A stretch of 23,738 nucleotides of DNA from Paludibacteraceae bacterium (GTDB taxonomy: Bacteria; Bacteroidota; Bacteroidia; Bacteroidales; Paludibacteraceae). Shown piece after piece: positions 7,600-14,173 of the stretch; positions within the stretch are counted from its first letter, which is position 1; every line of letters begins with the position of its first letter. A program made the position numbers and the translations under genes. The stretch lies in NCBI GenBank assembly GCA_017965125.1, contig JAGCQO010000099.1:1-23738 (forward strand), read 5' to 3'. A model generated the notes under the pieces. That model was not told where the DNA came from. It ran no database searches and worked only from the letters and a program-made list of their open reading frames with translations.

Positions 7600-8166
7600 T
7601 TATTCAACAGGGAATATGCCGGTAGGTTTTGAGATTTCGTACTGGGTCATTCGGTTGTTTGACACAAAGCCGATTCCTTCAAGGATTTTGTCTTTTTGCT
7701 CTATTCTTATGTGCTTGTTGGAATAGAATTTCTGACCAGGATTGTCCCAGAATAGTTGCTGTGTCTTGAACTTGTCGCCGTCGAGGTTGGTCGCTGTGAC
7801 GTTGCCTTTGAACTCCCACAAGTCGCGCGGAGTGTAGTATATGGCGGTGTCGGCCCACATGTTGGCATCGACATGGTAAGTGCTGTCGAACTTCTCGAAT
7901 CTGATGCCTTGTGGGAAAAACCAGTACGGCTCTTTCGCCTTGTCGAACACAAGCCATTTCTTTGTGGAGATTCTGAATCGGGTTACTCCGGAGTCGGAAA
8001 TGAGAGTGGTCACACTGTCGGCGTTGAGTATGGGCTGGTTGGCTCTTTTGCCTTTAGCCTCGGAGAATTGTGAGTCGTCGTTGCTGCAAGAGTTGAGAAA
8101 AAGCATAAAAGCAACCGCCAAGAAAATAGCGGTTGCTTCTATGTATGTATTTCTGAATCTTATCAT
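7600..8166 (-). CDS. lptC: LPS export protein LptC
   Basis: A 188-residue LptC-family protein, the periplasmic bridge component that passes lipopolysaccharide from the LptB2FG transporter to LptA. The N terminus carries a hydrophobic segment (about 11-26) ending in LNSC, so it is probably a lipoprotein modified at C27 and not anchored by a retained helix as in E. coli. SNDD follows the cysteine. The mature domain has the expected pattern: TTLISDSGVTRFRISTKKW (about 53-71), YWFFPQGIRFEKFD, and WEFKGNVTATNLDGDKFKTQ with the beta-jellyroll alternation. It lies 17 bases after the TPR gene and 3 before the CNNM gene. No lptA, lptB, lptF or lptG is in the window. Confidence 0.9.
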   Translation of the reverse strand: MIRFRNTYIEATAIFLAVAFMLFLNSCSNDDSQFSEAKGKRANQPILNADSVTTLISDSGVTRFRISTKKWLVFDKAKEPYWFFPQGIRFEKFDSTYHVDANMWADTAIYYTPRDLWEFKGNVTATNLDGDKFKTQQLFWDNPGQKFYSNKHIRIEQKDKILEGIGFVSNNRMTQYEISKPTGIFPVE

Positions 8167-8183
8167 TAGACGCAGCAGTCGGA

Positions 8184-9518
8184 TTAACGGCAGATTGTGC
8201 TTTCACCAATCCATCCACCTACTGTGAATGACGCGCCCTTGTTCAAGTCTGGGTGCATGAAGATGTCATTGTCAGCTGGGAAGTACTGGCTGTATCTTGA
8301 GATCAGTCTGTTAGCCTCGGCTGCGCAGCTTGGGTCAACCTGACGAGCCTTGTTGTACTTGTCAACAGCAACCCAGAAAACTGTTTTTGCGAGCACAGGG
8401 TCGCTGTAGATGTGTGCGCTGGCGTACAAATTGCCAATCAAGATGTATGGAGCACCCTGGTTAGGATTGTAGCGGAGAGATGCTCTTGCGTGCTCTCTTG
8501 CAGAAGAAGGATTCTTGATGTGGCTTGCGTAGATTGTCGCAATCGCATATTCATACTTTGCCTTCTTGTCGTTGTCTGTAGCGTACTTCACAGCGTCCTC
8601 GAAGAATGTCACTGCCTTTGAGTACTCCTTCTTCTTGAGGTACATGTTAGCACATCCTGCTGCCGAAACCTCAGTTGGCTTGATCATGTGAGCGTATTCA
8701 GAAGCCTTGAAGTAAACCTCAGACTCGGTTGCGTTCACAGACTCATAAAGCTTGAGTGTGTTAGCGAGGTAGTCGATGTCGTCCTTCTTGGAGTCAATCT
8801 GAGGACCGTAGATCTTGTCGAGGGTCTCGCCGCTGAGTGCGCCAGTCGAAGCCACCATCTGGTCGTTATTGGCCTTCACTGCCTTTGCTGACTCTGTGTA
8901 GTCGCCAGAAGCTGAGATCTGAGCCACGAGGATGTCGTTAGCCTTGTTGTAGTCGTCGATGAGCGAAGTGACGCGGCTGTTGTCCTGGCGGTACATGTTG
9001 CATGCGATCCAGATGTAGTACTGAGCGAAGCTTGGGTCAGCCTCTTTGCCGAGCTTAGACAGCGACTCGCTGAGCCACTCGTATGCGTTCTTTTTCAGTG
9101 GATCCTTTGGAGTAGGGGCGTTGATGTAATCCATAGCCTTGTAAGCGAGGATTCTTTCTGTTGGCATTACAACGTCGTTGCCGTAGAACTTGATACGGTC
9201 GTCATAAACCTTCATGAGCATGTCCACGAGTTCAGCCTGCTTTGCAGCGTCGGTCTCGTTCTTTATCTTCCAGTTGAGTATGTTCACGCCGTACTTGTAG
9301 ATGTTCTTTGAGTAGTCTGGACAAGCTGTGTAGAGCTCGTACCATGGCTGGTATGCGTCGGCGTAGTTCTCGGTTTTAGCGAACTGATAGAAAACAGAGT
9401 TGTTCTCTTTGCACTTGTCGGCAACTTCGTCAGGGTGTGTCGCAAGGTTATCCTGCGCGAAAACCATACCGCTTGCTGTTGCCATTGCAGCTAATAATAT
9501 TGCTTTGTAGTTTTTCAT
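8184..9518 (-). CDS. Secreted tetratricopeptide-repeat protein
   Basis: A 444-residue exported protein with a clear signal peptide cleaved after residue 21 (SGMVFA, then Q). The mature protein is helical and TPR-like throughout. Best repeat-like segments include YLKKKEYSKAVTFFEDAVKY (near 295) and the following AKYEYAIATIYASH, then ARASLRYNPNQGAPYILIGN. Two Tyr/Cys-rich segments near the N terminus (WYELYTACPDYSKNIYKYG) resemble Bacteroidota outer-membrane-associated TPR proteins. It should be a periplasmic scaffold. It sits 20 bases after the barrel protein gene and 17 before lptC, so a role beside one of these is plausible. I cannot name a partner. The C-terminal end, GGWIGESTICR, has an unpaired-looking cysteine. 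Confidence 0.85.
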   Translation of the reverse strand: MKNYKAILLAAMATASGMVFAQDNLATHPDEVADKCKENNSVFYQFAKTENYADAYQPWYELYTACPDYSKNIYKYGVNILNWKIKNETDAAKQAELVDMLMKVYDDRIKFYGNDVVMPTERILAYKAMDYINAPTPKDPLKKNAYEWLSESLSKLGKEADPSFAQYYIWIACNMYRQDNSRVTSLIDDYNKANDILVAQISASGDYTESAKAVKANNDQMVASTGALSGETLDKIYGPQIDSKKDDIDYLANTLKLYESVNATESEVYFKASEYAHMIKPTEVSAAGCANMYLKKKEYSKAVTFFEDAVKYATDNDKKAKYEYAIATIYASHIKNPSSAREHARASLRYNPNQGAPYILIGNLYASAHIYSDPVLAKTVFWVAVDKYNKARQVDPSCAAEANRLISRYSQYFPADNDIFMHPDLNKGASFTVGGWIGESTICR

Positions 9519-9538
9519 ATTGTTGTATTTTTTGTTTG

Positions 9539-10801
9539 TTATTCAAATCTACGTTTAAAGAACCAGAATTCGTTGAACGATGCCGACAGCGAGAATTTGA
9601 AGTAGTCTTCTCTTATCTGTCCATAGCTGTTGTTGCCGAGTCTTCCGTATTCAACACCTATGTTTATGGCAGAGCGTCCGCCTCTGGCTGGAAGTCCAAA
9701 TCCAAAAGTTATGCCATAGTTGGCGATGTTGCTACCTTTTATGTCAAGATAGCCGGTTGAAATGTTGGCTCCGAGCCTGTATGAGATTCTTTTGAAATAG
9801 TTTTTTGCGAATGGGTCAGGAGTGTATTCTGTACCGATAGAGAACTTCATTCTGTCGGTCAGCGTGTCGCTCACTCCGAAGTATTTTGCGTCCGACCATC
9901 CTTGGTAGAGGACGTCAGCGCCGACGGTCAGTTTGTTTGTGTATGAGTAGCTCACACCACCACCGATTGTCATTGGCGTATCGAACTTGCTGCCGTTCTT
10001 TTCAGAGATTGTGTCAACAGTCGATGTCTCGACCGAGTACTTTCCGCCGAGTCGGTTCTTCATCTCGAATATTGCGCCGACAGTCAGGAAGTGCTTTTGC
10101 TTGATAGGTGTGTAGTATTGCAAACCGTATCTTATGTTGAAGTCGCTGATTTTCAGTTTTGAGTCCTGGAGTGTGGAGTAGAACGAGCCGTAAGTCGCGT
10201 CGAAAGTCACCTGACGAGTGTTCTGGATAGTTCCGAACAGGTAGTAGGCGTTGATACCGAGCGACACGTGCTTGCCGATTTTCGCCGCCAAACCTCCGTA
10301 GATTTCGTTTAGTCCGCCAGTGCCTTTGTAGTTGCGCTGGTAAGAGATGGTGTCTGCGCCCGAAGTGCCTTCTGTTATCACTTGTCCGTTTGTAGGGAAA
10401 GAGTATCCGACATAAGAATACGGTGTGATGCCGACCGATGCGGCGAACCATCTGCCGATAGGGAATCTCAGAGTCAGGAACTCGATGTTCGCGTTGAAGC
10501 TGTTGTCTCTCTTGTTGTTAGAGTCAGTGAAGATGGACTCTTTGCCCATGGCTCCGAACTCGAATATGAACGAAAGCGAGTCGATGCATGTGTATGAAGC
10601 CGGGTTGGCTGCGTTGACACCTCTGTTGTTGCGTATTCCGAATGAAGTTCCACCCATGGCTTTGCTTCTGCCGGAGCCGTAGTCGGCTAATTCTCCCAAA
10701 CCGAATCTTGTGTAAGGTGAATTCGTGTTGTTTTGTGCATTAACACAAAGAAAAGAAAGCAGAAAGCCAGCTGTTAATAATATTTTGCTTGTTGTCTTCA
10801 A
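9539..10801 (-). CDS. Outer-membrane beta-barrel protein
   Basis: A 420-residue predicted outer-membrane protein with a signal peptide cleaved after residue 22 (CVNA, then Q). The mature sequence starts with NSPYTRFGLGELADYGSGRS and continues as many short amphipathic beta strands ending in aromatics, without long hydrophobic helices. This is the pattern of a FadL/OmpP1-like barrel. The C terminus (FNEFWFFKRRF) has the aromatic finish of a last strand. It is the first gene of the envelope operon. The start is TTG at 10801; in frame, a stop codon lies only four codons upstream, so no ATG is available. The consensus promoter at 10829-10859 gives a leader of about 20 nt, which supports this start. 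The cargo, if any, is unknown. In Bacteroides I remember coaX upstream of such a gene; it is absent here. Confidence 0.85.
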   Translation of the reverse strand: MKTTSKILLTAGFLLSFLCVNAQNNTNSPYTRFGLGELADYGSGRSKAMGGTSFGIRNNRGVNAANPASYTCIDSLSFIFEFGAMGKESIFTDSNNKRDNSFNANIEFLTLRFPIGRWFAASVGITPYSYVGYSFPTNGQVITEGTSGADTISYQRNYKGTGGLNEIYGGLAAKIGKHVSLGINAYYLFGTIQNTRQVTFDATYGSFYSTLQDSKLKISDFNIRYGLQYYTPIKQKHFLTVGAIFEMKNRLGGKYSVETSTVDTISEKNGSKFDTPMTIGGGVSYSYTNKLTVGADVLYQGWSDAKYFGVSDTLTDRMKFSIGTEYTPDPFAKNYFKRISYRLGANISTGYLDIKGSNIANYGITFGFGLPARGGRSAINIGVEYGRLGNNSYGQIREDYFKFSLSASFNEFWFFKRRFE

Positions 10802-10828
10802 GAATCCAATTTAGTTCATCAAACTGTT

Positions 10829-10859
10829 CAAAAGTATTTTCCGTTCTTTTTTGCGCAAA
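10829..10859 (-). promoter_or_regulatory. Consensus Bacteroidota promoter of the envelope operon
   Basis: On the minus strand TTTG (10859 down to 10856) is followed after exactly 19 bases by TACTTTTG (10836 down to 10829). Both boxes match the -33 TTTG and -7 TAnnTTTG consensus without mismatch. Transcription would begin near 10822, about 20 bases before the TTG start of the barrel gene. It is the best promoter seen in the window and probably drives the genes down to rlmN. Confidence 0.8.
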
Positions 10860-10970
10860 GAAGAAAAATACTCGCAAAGATGTCACTTTTTAGTCTTTTT
10901 TCAAAGAGTTGGGCGTTGATGTTAGTTAAAAATGAGAAATAAGACCGTCCTTCAATCGTTTGAAATGCGA

Positions 10971-11444
10971 TTATTTCCAGTTCTTAGACAGCACAGTGAC
11001 ACCGACTTTCGTGGCCTCGAAGAACTGTCCTTTCTTGAGGTACGGCATCATGTTGAAGTTTATTATGCCGTGGCATTTCTGGTTTTCTATAAGCGACGTT
11101 GTGCCTTCTCCTGTGGCTATTCTCACCGAGCCGAGTTTCTTGCTTATGATGAGCAGCAGGGCGTTGCTGTCCTCGGCTCTCGCTGGCTGCCAGTTGTTGC
11201 ACAGGTCTTGCGCGAACTCGACGAAGGTCTGGAACGGCGCGCACTTGTCGGTGGTGACGACGACGATTTCTCTGTCGCCCCAAGTCTTTTGGTACTCGTC
11301 GAGAATCTTTCCTATCTCAGCCTCTTGCTCGTCGGTGTAGAGGTTCTCGTTGTCGAAGATGAGGTCTCGGCCGTCGGTCATGTCCTGTGCGAAAAGGCTG
11401 ATGGACGCGAGCAGCGCGAAAAGTGTGAGGTGTGTCTTTTTCAT
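10971..11444 (-). CDS. Secreted TPM-domain protein
   Basis: A 157-residue exported protein with a signal peptide cleaved after residue 19 (SLFA, then Q). The mature protein is one TPM domain: an N-terminal helix with YTDEQEAEIGKILDEYQ, the strand REIVVVTTDK, then the Asn/Trp-containing helix CNNWQPAR, and SNALLLIISKKLGSVRIATGEG, which is the core signature. The family includes plant TLP18.3, with reported weak acid phosphatase activity, and many bacterial envelope proteins of unknown role. Unlike several relatives it has no C-terminal membrane helix or Gly-rich tail, so it should be free in the periplasm. It is the last gene of the tsaD operon, starting 2 bases past the transporter gene. No strong terminator was found after it. 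Confidence 0.88.
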   Translation of the reverse strand: MKKTHLTLFALLASISLFAQDMTDGRDLIFDNENLYTDEQEAEIGKILDEYQKTWGDREIVVVTTDKCAPFQTFVEFAQDLCNNWQPARAEDSNALLLIISKKLGSVRIATGEGTTSLIENQKCHGIINFNMMPYLKKGQFFEATKVGVTVLSKNWK

Positions 11445-11446
11445 GA

Positions 11447-12415
11447 TTAGTTTATTCTAAGCTTGTTTTTGCGTTTAAGGTAAAGCTGATAGCTGTTTAT
11501 GATGTTTTGCCATACGATGTAGCTGCCCGGACCGATGATGGCCAGCGGATTCAGATAGGCGTATGTCATCCAGATGGCGAGGGTTGTGTTCTTCTGTCCC
11601 AAGGCCTGTCCGCAGCTGATTCTGTCGCCGAAGTGACTGCCGAACTTCTTGCCTATGGCGAAGAGCGCCGAGCAGATGACCAGGATGGCAATGGCTGTCA
11701 GAATCTGGCTTGAGGCAGGAACGTCGCATGTGACTGAGACGTGGGCCGCCACGCCTATGATGCATGTGAGGCAGATGGCCCAGAGGTAGAAGGCGAGGTC
11801 TTTCTTGCTGGCGATGTATTGTTGCGCCTTAGGCACGAATTTTCGGAGCAGAAAGGCTAATATGAACGGAACAATCAAGAGCAGAACGGCGTGTCCGAGC
11901 ATCTTGGAGAATGCGCTGATGAAGTTGATGTCCGATGGCTCCATGAGCGGGAACAGCAACGGAACGACGACTGCCGCGATGATGTTTGAAATCAGCGTGT
12001 AGGTGGTCAGCGAGGCTGCGTTGCCACCGAGCTTGCCTGTGATGACGGCGGCTGCTGTGGCCGTAGGGCAGATGAGCATCACGACGATGCCTTCAAGTCC
12101 GTATCTGAACGCGTTAGGCTCTTTGCAAAGGAAAATGACGAGCGCTGCGACCATCACCGAAGAGACGAGCTGGAACAGTCCGAGCCAGATGTGCCACTTC
12201 GACGGCATGAGGTCCTTGGGGTCGATTTTGCAGAACGTCACGAGAAGCTGCACGAAGACAAGGATAGGGCAGAAGTGGTTCACGAAGACGTGGACCGGAT
12301 GCCTTATCGGCTCGAAGGTGTCGAAACCGGCTAAGAGAAAGTACATTACGATGCCGGTCACCATGGCTATAGGCAGTGTCCAGTTCTTTACGAATGTTAT
12401 GATGCGTTGTGTCAT
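11447..12415 (-). CDS. Bile acid:sodium symporter-family transporter
   Basis: A 322-residue integral membrane protein with about ten hydrophobic segments spread over its length. Family features are the conserved ICPTATAAAVITGKLGGNAA (about 115-135, with the Pro/Thr crossover motif) and the later CGQALGQKNTTLAIWMTYAYLNP (about 268-290), the second unwound-helix motif of the BASS fold. Members move organic anions such as bile acids, pyruvate or pantoate with sodium; the substrate cannot be read from the sequence. The ATG overlaps the end of the exosortase gene by 4 bases (ATGA), and the TPM gene follows after 2 bases, so the three genes are translationally close. The C-terminal KRKNKLRIN tail should be cytoplasmic. 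Confidence 0.88.
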   Translation of the reverse strand: MTQRIITFVKNWTLPIAMVTGIVMYFLLAGFDTFEPIRHPVHVFVNHFCPILVFVQLLVTFCKIDPKDLMPSKWHIWLGLFQLVSSVMVAALVIFLCKEPNAFRYGLEGIVVMLICPTATAAAVITGKLGGNAASLTTYTLISNIIAAVVVPLLFPLMEPSDINFISAFSKMLGHAVLLLIVPFILAFLLRKFVPKAQQYIASKKDLAFYLWAICLTCIIGVAAHVSVTCDVPASSQILTAIAILVICSALFAIGKKFGSHFGDRISCGQALGQKNTTLAIWMTYAYLNPLAIIGPGSYIVWQNIINSYQLYLKRKNKLRIN

Positions 12416-12999
12416 TTTTTATCGTCCTTTTTTTCTGCAAATTTTTCCTCCCAGAAAACCCACATGAAGAAAATGCAAATGTAGAAAAGGTATTTAAGAA
12501 TGACTCCGTGAAGAATCTCAAATGTGCTTGGGTCGTACTTCAGGAATCCTAATATTGTGCTGATTCTTAGAATGTTTATGAGGTAAATAATAACCAGCCC
12601 GACGGCGATGAAGATGGCTTTGTCCTTCAAGCGGCCTTTCGAGAAAAGGATGATGACCGCGAAGATGAACGACTGCTTGATGGCGGTGCATCCCCACACG
12701 ATTTTCGCGCCGTGGCCGTTGCTGAAAAGCACCACGTTGTCCGGCATAATCATAGAGTCGAAGCCGATGAGGTTGAGCAACGAGCTCGACAAGTAGGCGG
12801 TGCTGTCAATCGCCCACTGGAAAAGGAATTCGACGTCCCATTTGCCGAAAAGCATAATCTCCTTGTGGAAGTTGTCGCCACGGAAGCAGAATTTCCATAC
12901 GGCGTTGGCCACAAGCAGCATGACGATGAAGACGACGATGTCTCTTATCGGGTTGTCCTTGGAGAGGAATGCCTTTATTTTTGTCCTTAATTCGCTCAT
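12412..12999 (-). CDS. Exosortase/archaeosortase family protein (XrtF-like)
   Basis: A 195-residue multi-pass membrane protein carrying the three catalytic-site positions of the exosortase/archaeosortase superfamily: C104 in WGCTAIKQS, R145 in INILRIST and H164 in LHGVILKY, each at or near a membrane helix. These enzymes cleave and probably transfer proteins with C-terminal sorting signals (PEP-CTERM type). The small size is like XrtF-type enzymes of Bacteroidota. There are about six hydrophobic segments and a basic C-terminal tail (KFAEKKDDKK). It starts 9 bases past the tsaD stop codon and overlaps the transporter gene by 4 bases. No protein with an obvious C-terminal sorting motif is encoded in the window, so its substrates must be elsewhere. 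The assignment to the superfamily is firm; the subfamily is a guess. Confidence 0.85.
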   Translation of the reverse strand: MSELRTKIKAFLSKDNPIRDIVVFIVMLLVANAVWKFCFRGDNFHKEIMLFGKWDVEFLFQWAIDSTAYLSSSLLNLIGFDSMIMPDNVVLFSNGHGAKIVWGCTAIKQSFIFAVIILFSKGRLKDKAIFIAVGLVIIYLINILRISTILGFLKYDPSTFEILHGVILKYLFYICIFFMWVFWEEKFAEKKDDKK

Positions 13000-13008
13000 G
13001 GATGGTCG

Positions 13009-14031
13009 TTAGATTTCCACTCTCGCAAACGGCGGGAGGTCCACAGAACAGAACTCGTTGTTCATGTATTTGTAGTATGCTGCTGCGCCTATCATCGCTG
13101 CGTTGTCCATGGTGAAAGCGAGTTTCGGGATGAAGACGTTCAGCTTGTGGCGCTGTCCGAAGTCGGTGAACTCGTTTCTGAGTCCGGAGTTGGCGGAAAC
13201 GCCGCCGGCTATGGCGATGTCCTTCACTTCGGGGTGCATCTTCACGGCCTTGGCGAATTTCTTCATCAGAATGCTCACAACGGTGTGCTGGAGCGACGCG
13301 CACAGGTCTTCCTTATTCTCCTCGATGAAGTTCGGGTTCTCCTTGATTTTGTCGCGGAGCAGGTAGAGGAACGAGGTTTTCAGTCCGCTGAAACTGTAGT
13401 CGAGGTCTTTGATTTGTGGTTTGGCAAGCTCAAAAGCCTTGCTGTTGCCGACCTTGGCTAAACGGTCGATAATCGGTCCGCCGGGATAAGGGAATCCCAT
13501 GACTTTCGCGCATTTGTCGAAAGCCTCTCCGGCAGCGTCGTCTATGGTCTGTCCTATGATTTCCATGTCGCGTGGGCTGCGCACCATCACTATCTGCGAG
13601 TTGCCGCCGCTGACGAGCAGGCATAGGAACGGAAATTCCGGATGTTTGTTCTCCGCATCCTTCTCGTCGATGAAGTTCGCTAAGATGTGGGCCTGGAGGT
13701 GGTTGACATCAATCAGCGGAAGGTTCAGCGACTGTGCGAAACTCTTGGCGAACGACGTGCCTACGAGCAGCGACCCCATCAGCCCCGGACCGCGTGTGAA
13801 AGCCACGGCGTTCAGGTCTTCTTTTTTCACGCCAGCCTGCGCCAGTGCCTGATGCACCACAGGGACGATGTTCTGCAAATGCGCTCTCGACGCCAGTTCC
13901 GGAACTACGCCTCCGTAGAGCTTGTGTACTTGCTGACTTGCCACCACGTTCGACAGCAGCAGTTTGCCCTGCATCACGGCGGCCGAAGTGTCGTCACACG
14001 ACGATTCTATAGAAAGAATAAGAGGAAGCAT
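13009..14031 (-). CDS. tsaD: tRNA threonylcarbamoyladenosine transferase TsaD
   Basis: A 340-residue Kae1/TsaD protein, which transfers the threonylcarbamoyl group from TC-AMP to A37 of ANN-decoding tRNAs, working with TsaB and TsaE. Visible landmarks: SIESSCDDTS near the N terminus (ATP-binding phosphate loop), GGVVPELASRAH (40-51), the metal ligands H111 and H115 in NHLQAHI, SGGNSQIVMV, and D309 in TMDNAAMIG. All expected residues are present. I chose the ATG at 14031 because the protein then starts MLPLILSIESS, as in relatives. The same frame also opens at a TTG at 14058, adding nine unlikely residues. The gene is first in a four-gene minus-strand operon and divergent from tamB. No clear promoter was found in front of it. 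Confidence 0.97.
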   Translation of the reverse strand: MLPLILSIESSCDDTSAAVMQGKLLLSNVVASQQVHKLYGGVVPELASRAHLQNIVPVVHQALAQAGVKKEDLNAVAFTRGPGLMGSLLVGTSFAKSFAQSLNLPLIDVNHLQAHILANFIDEKDAENKHPEFPFLCLLVSGGNSQIVMVRSPRDMEIIGQTIDDAAGEAFDKCAKVMGFPYPGGPIIDRLAKVGNSKAFELAKPQIKDLDYSFSGLKTSFLYLLRDKIKENPNFIEENKEDLCASLQHTVVSILMKKFAKAVKMHPEVKDIAIAGGVSANSGLRNEFTDFGQRHKLNVFIPKLAFTMDNAAMIGAAAYYKYMNNEFCSVDLPPFARVEI

Positions 14032-14085
14032 GTATATATAATGTTTTTTATCATTCAAACGCCTGTATTTATTGGCAAGAAATGT

Positions 14086-14093
14086 TATTTTTG
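14086..14093 (+). promoter_or_regulatory. -7 promoter element upstream of tamB
   Basis: TATTTTTG matches the Bacteroidota -7 box TAnnTTTG perfectly. The -33 region (14061-14066) has only a partial match. Transcription would start near 14100, about 23 bases before the ATC codon at 14123 proposed as a possible start of tamB. It lies in the short divergent gap between tsaD and tamB. Confidence 0.55.
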
Positions 14094-14173
14094 TAAGTTA
14101 ATACTGAAGTCACCCAAAGAGTATCAAAAAAGCAGTTTACATATTCATCACCGTAATAGCCATCCTCCTTTTC

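Noticed and set aside
10940..10975. AATCG/CGATT inverted repeat at the TPM gene end as a terminator
   Set aside because: The stem is only five pairs, overlaps the coding end, and has no adjoining T-run.
14031..14058. Longer TsaD starting at TTG 14058
   Set aside because: The extra residues (MNDKKHYIY) are not expected in TsaD, and the ATG at 14031 places the conserved N terminus correctly.
14123..14134. Frameshift at the six-A run as the reason for the missing tamB start
   Set aside because: Moving to either other frame before the run still gives no ATG, GTG or TTG after the predicted transcription start, so a shift alone does not solve it.
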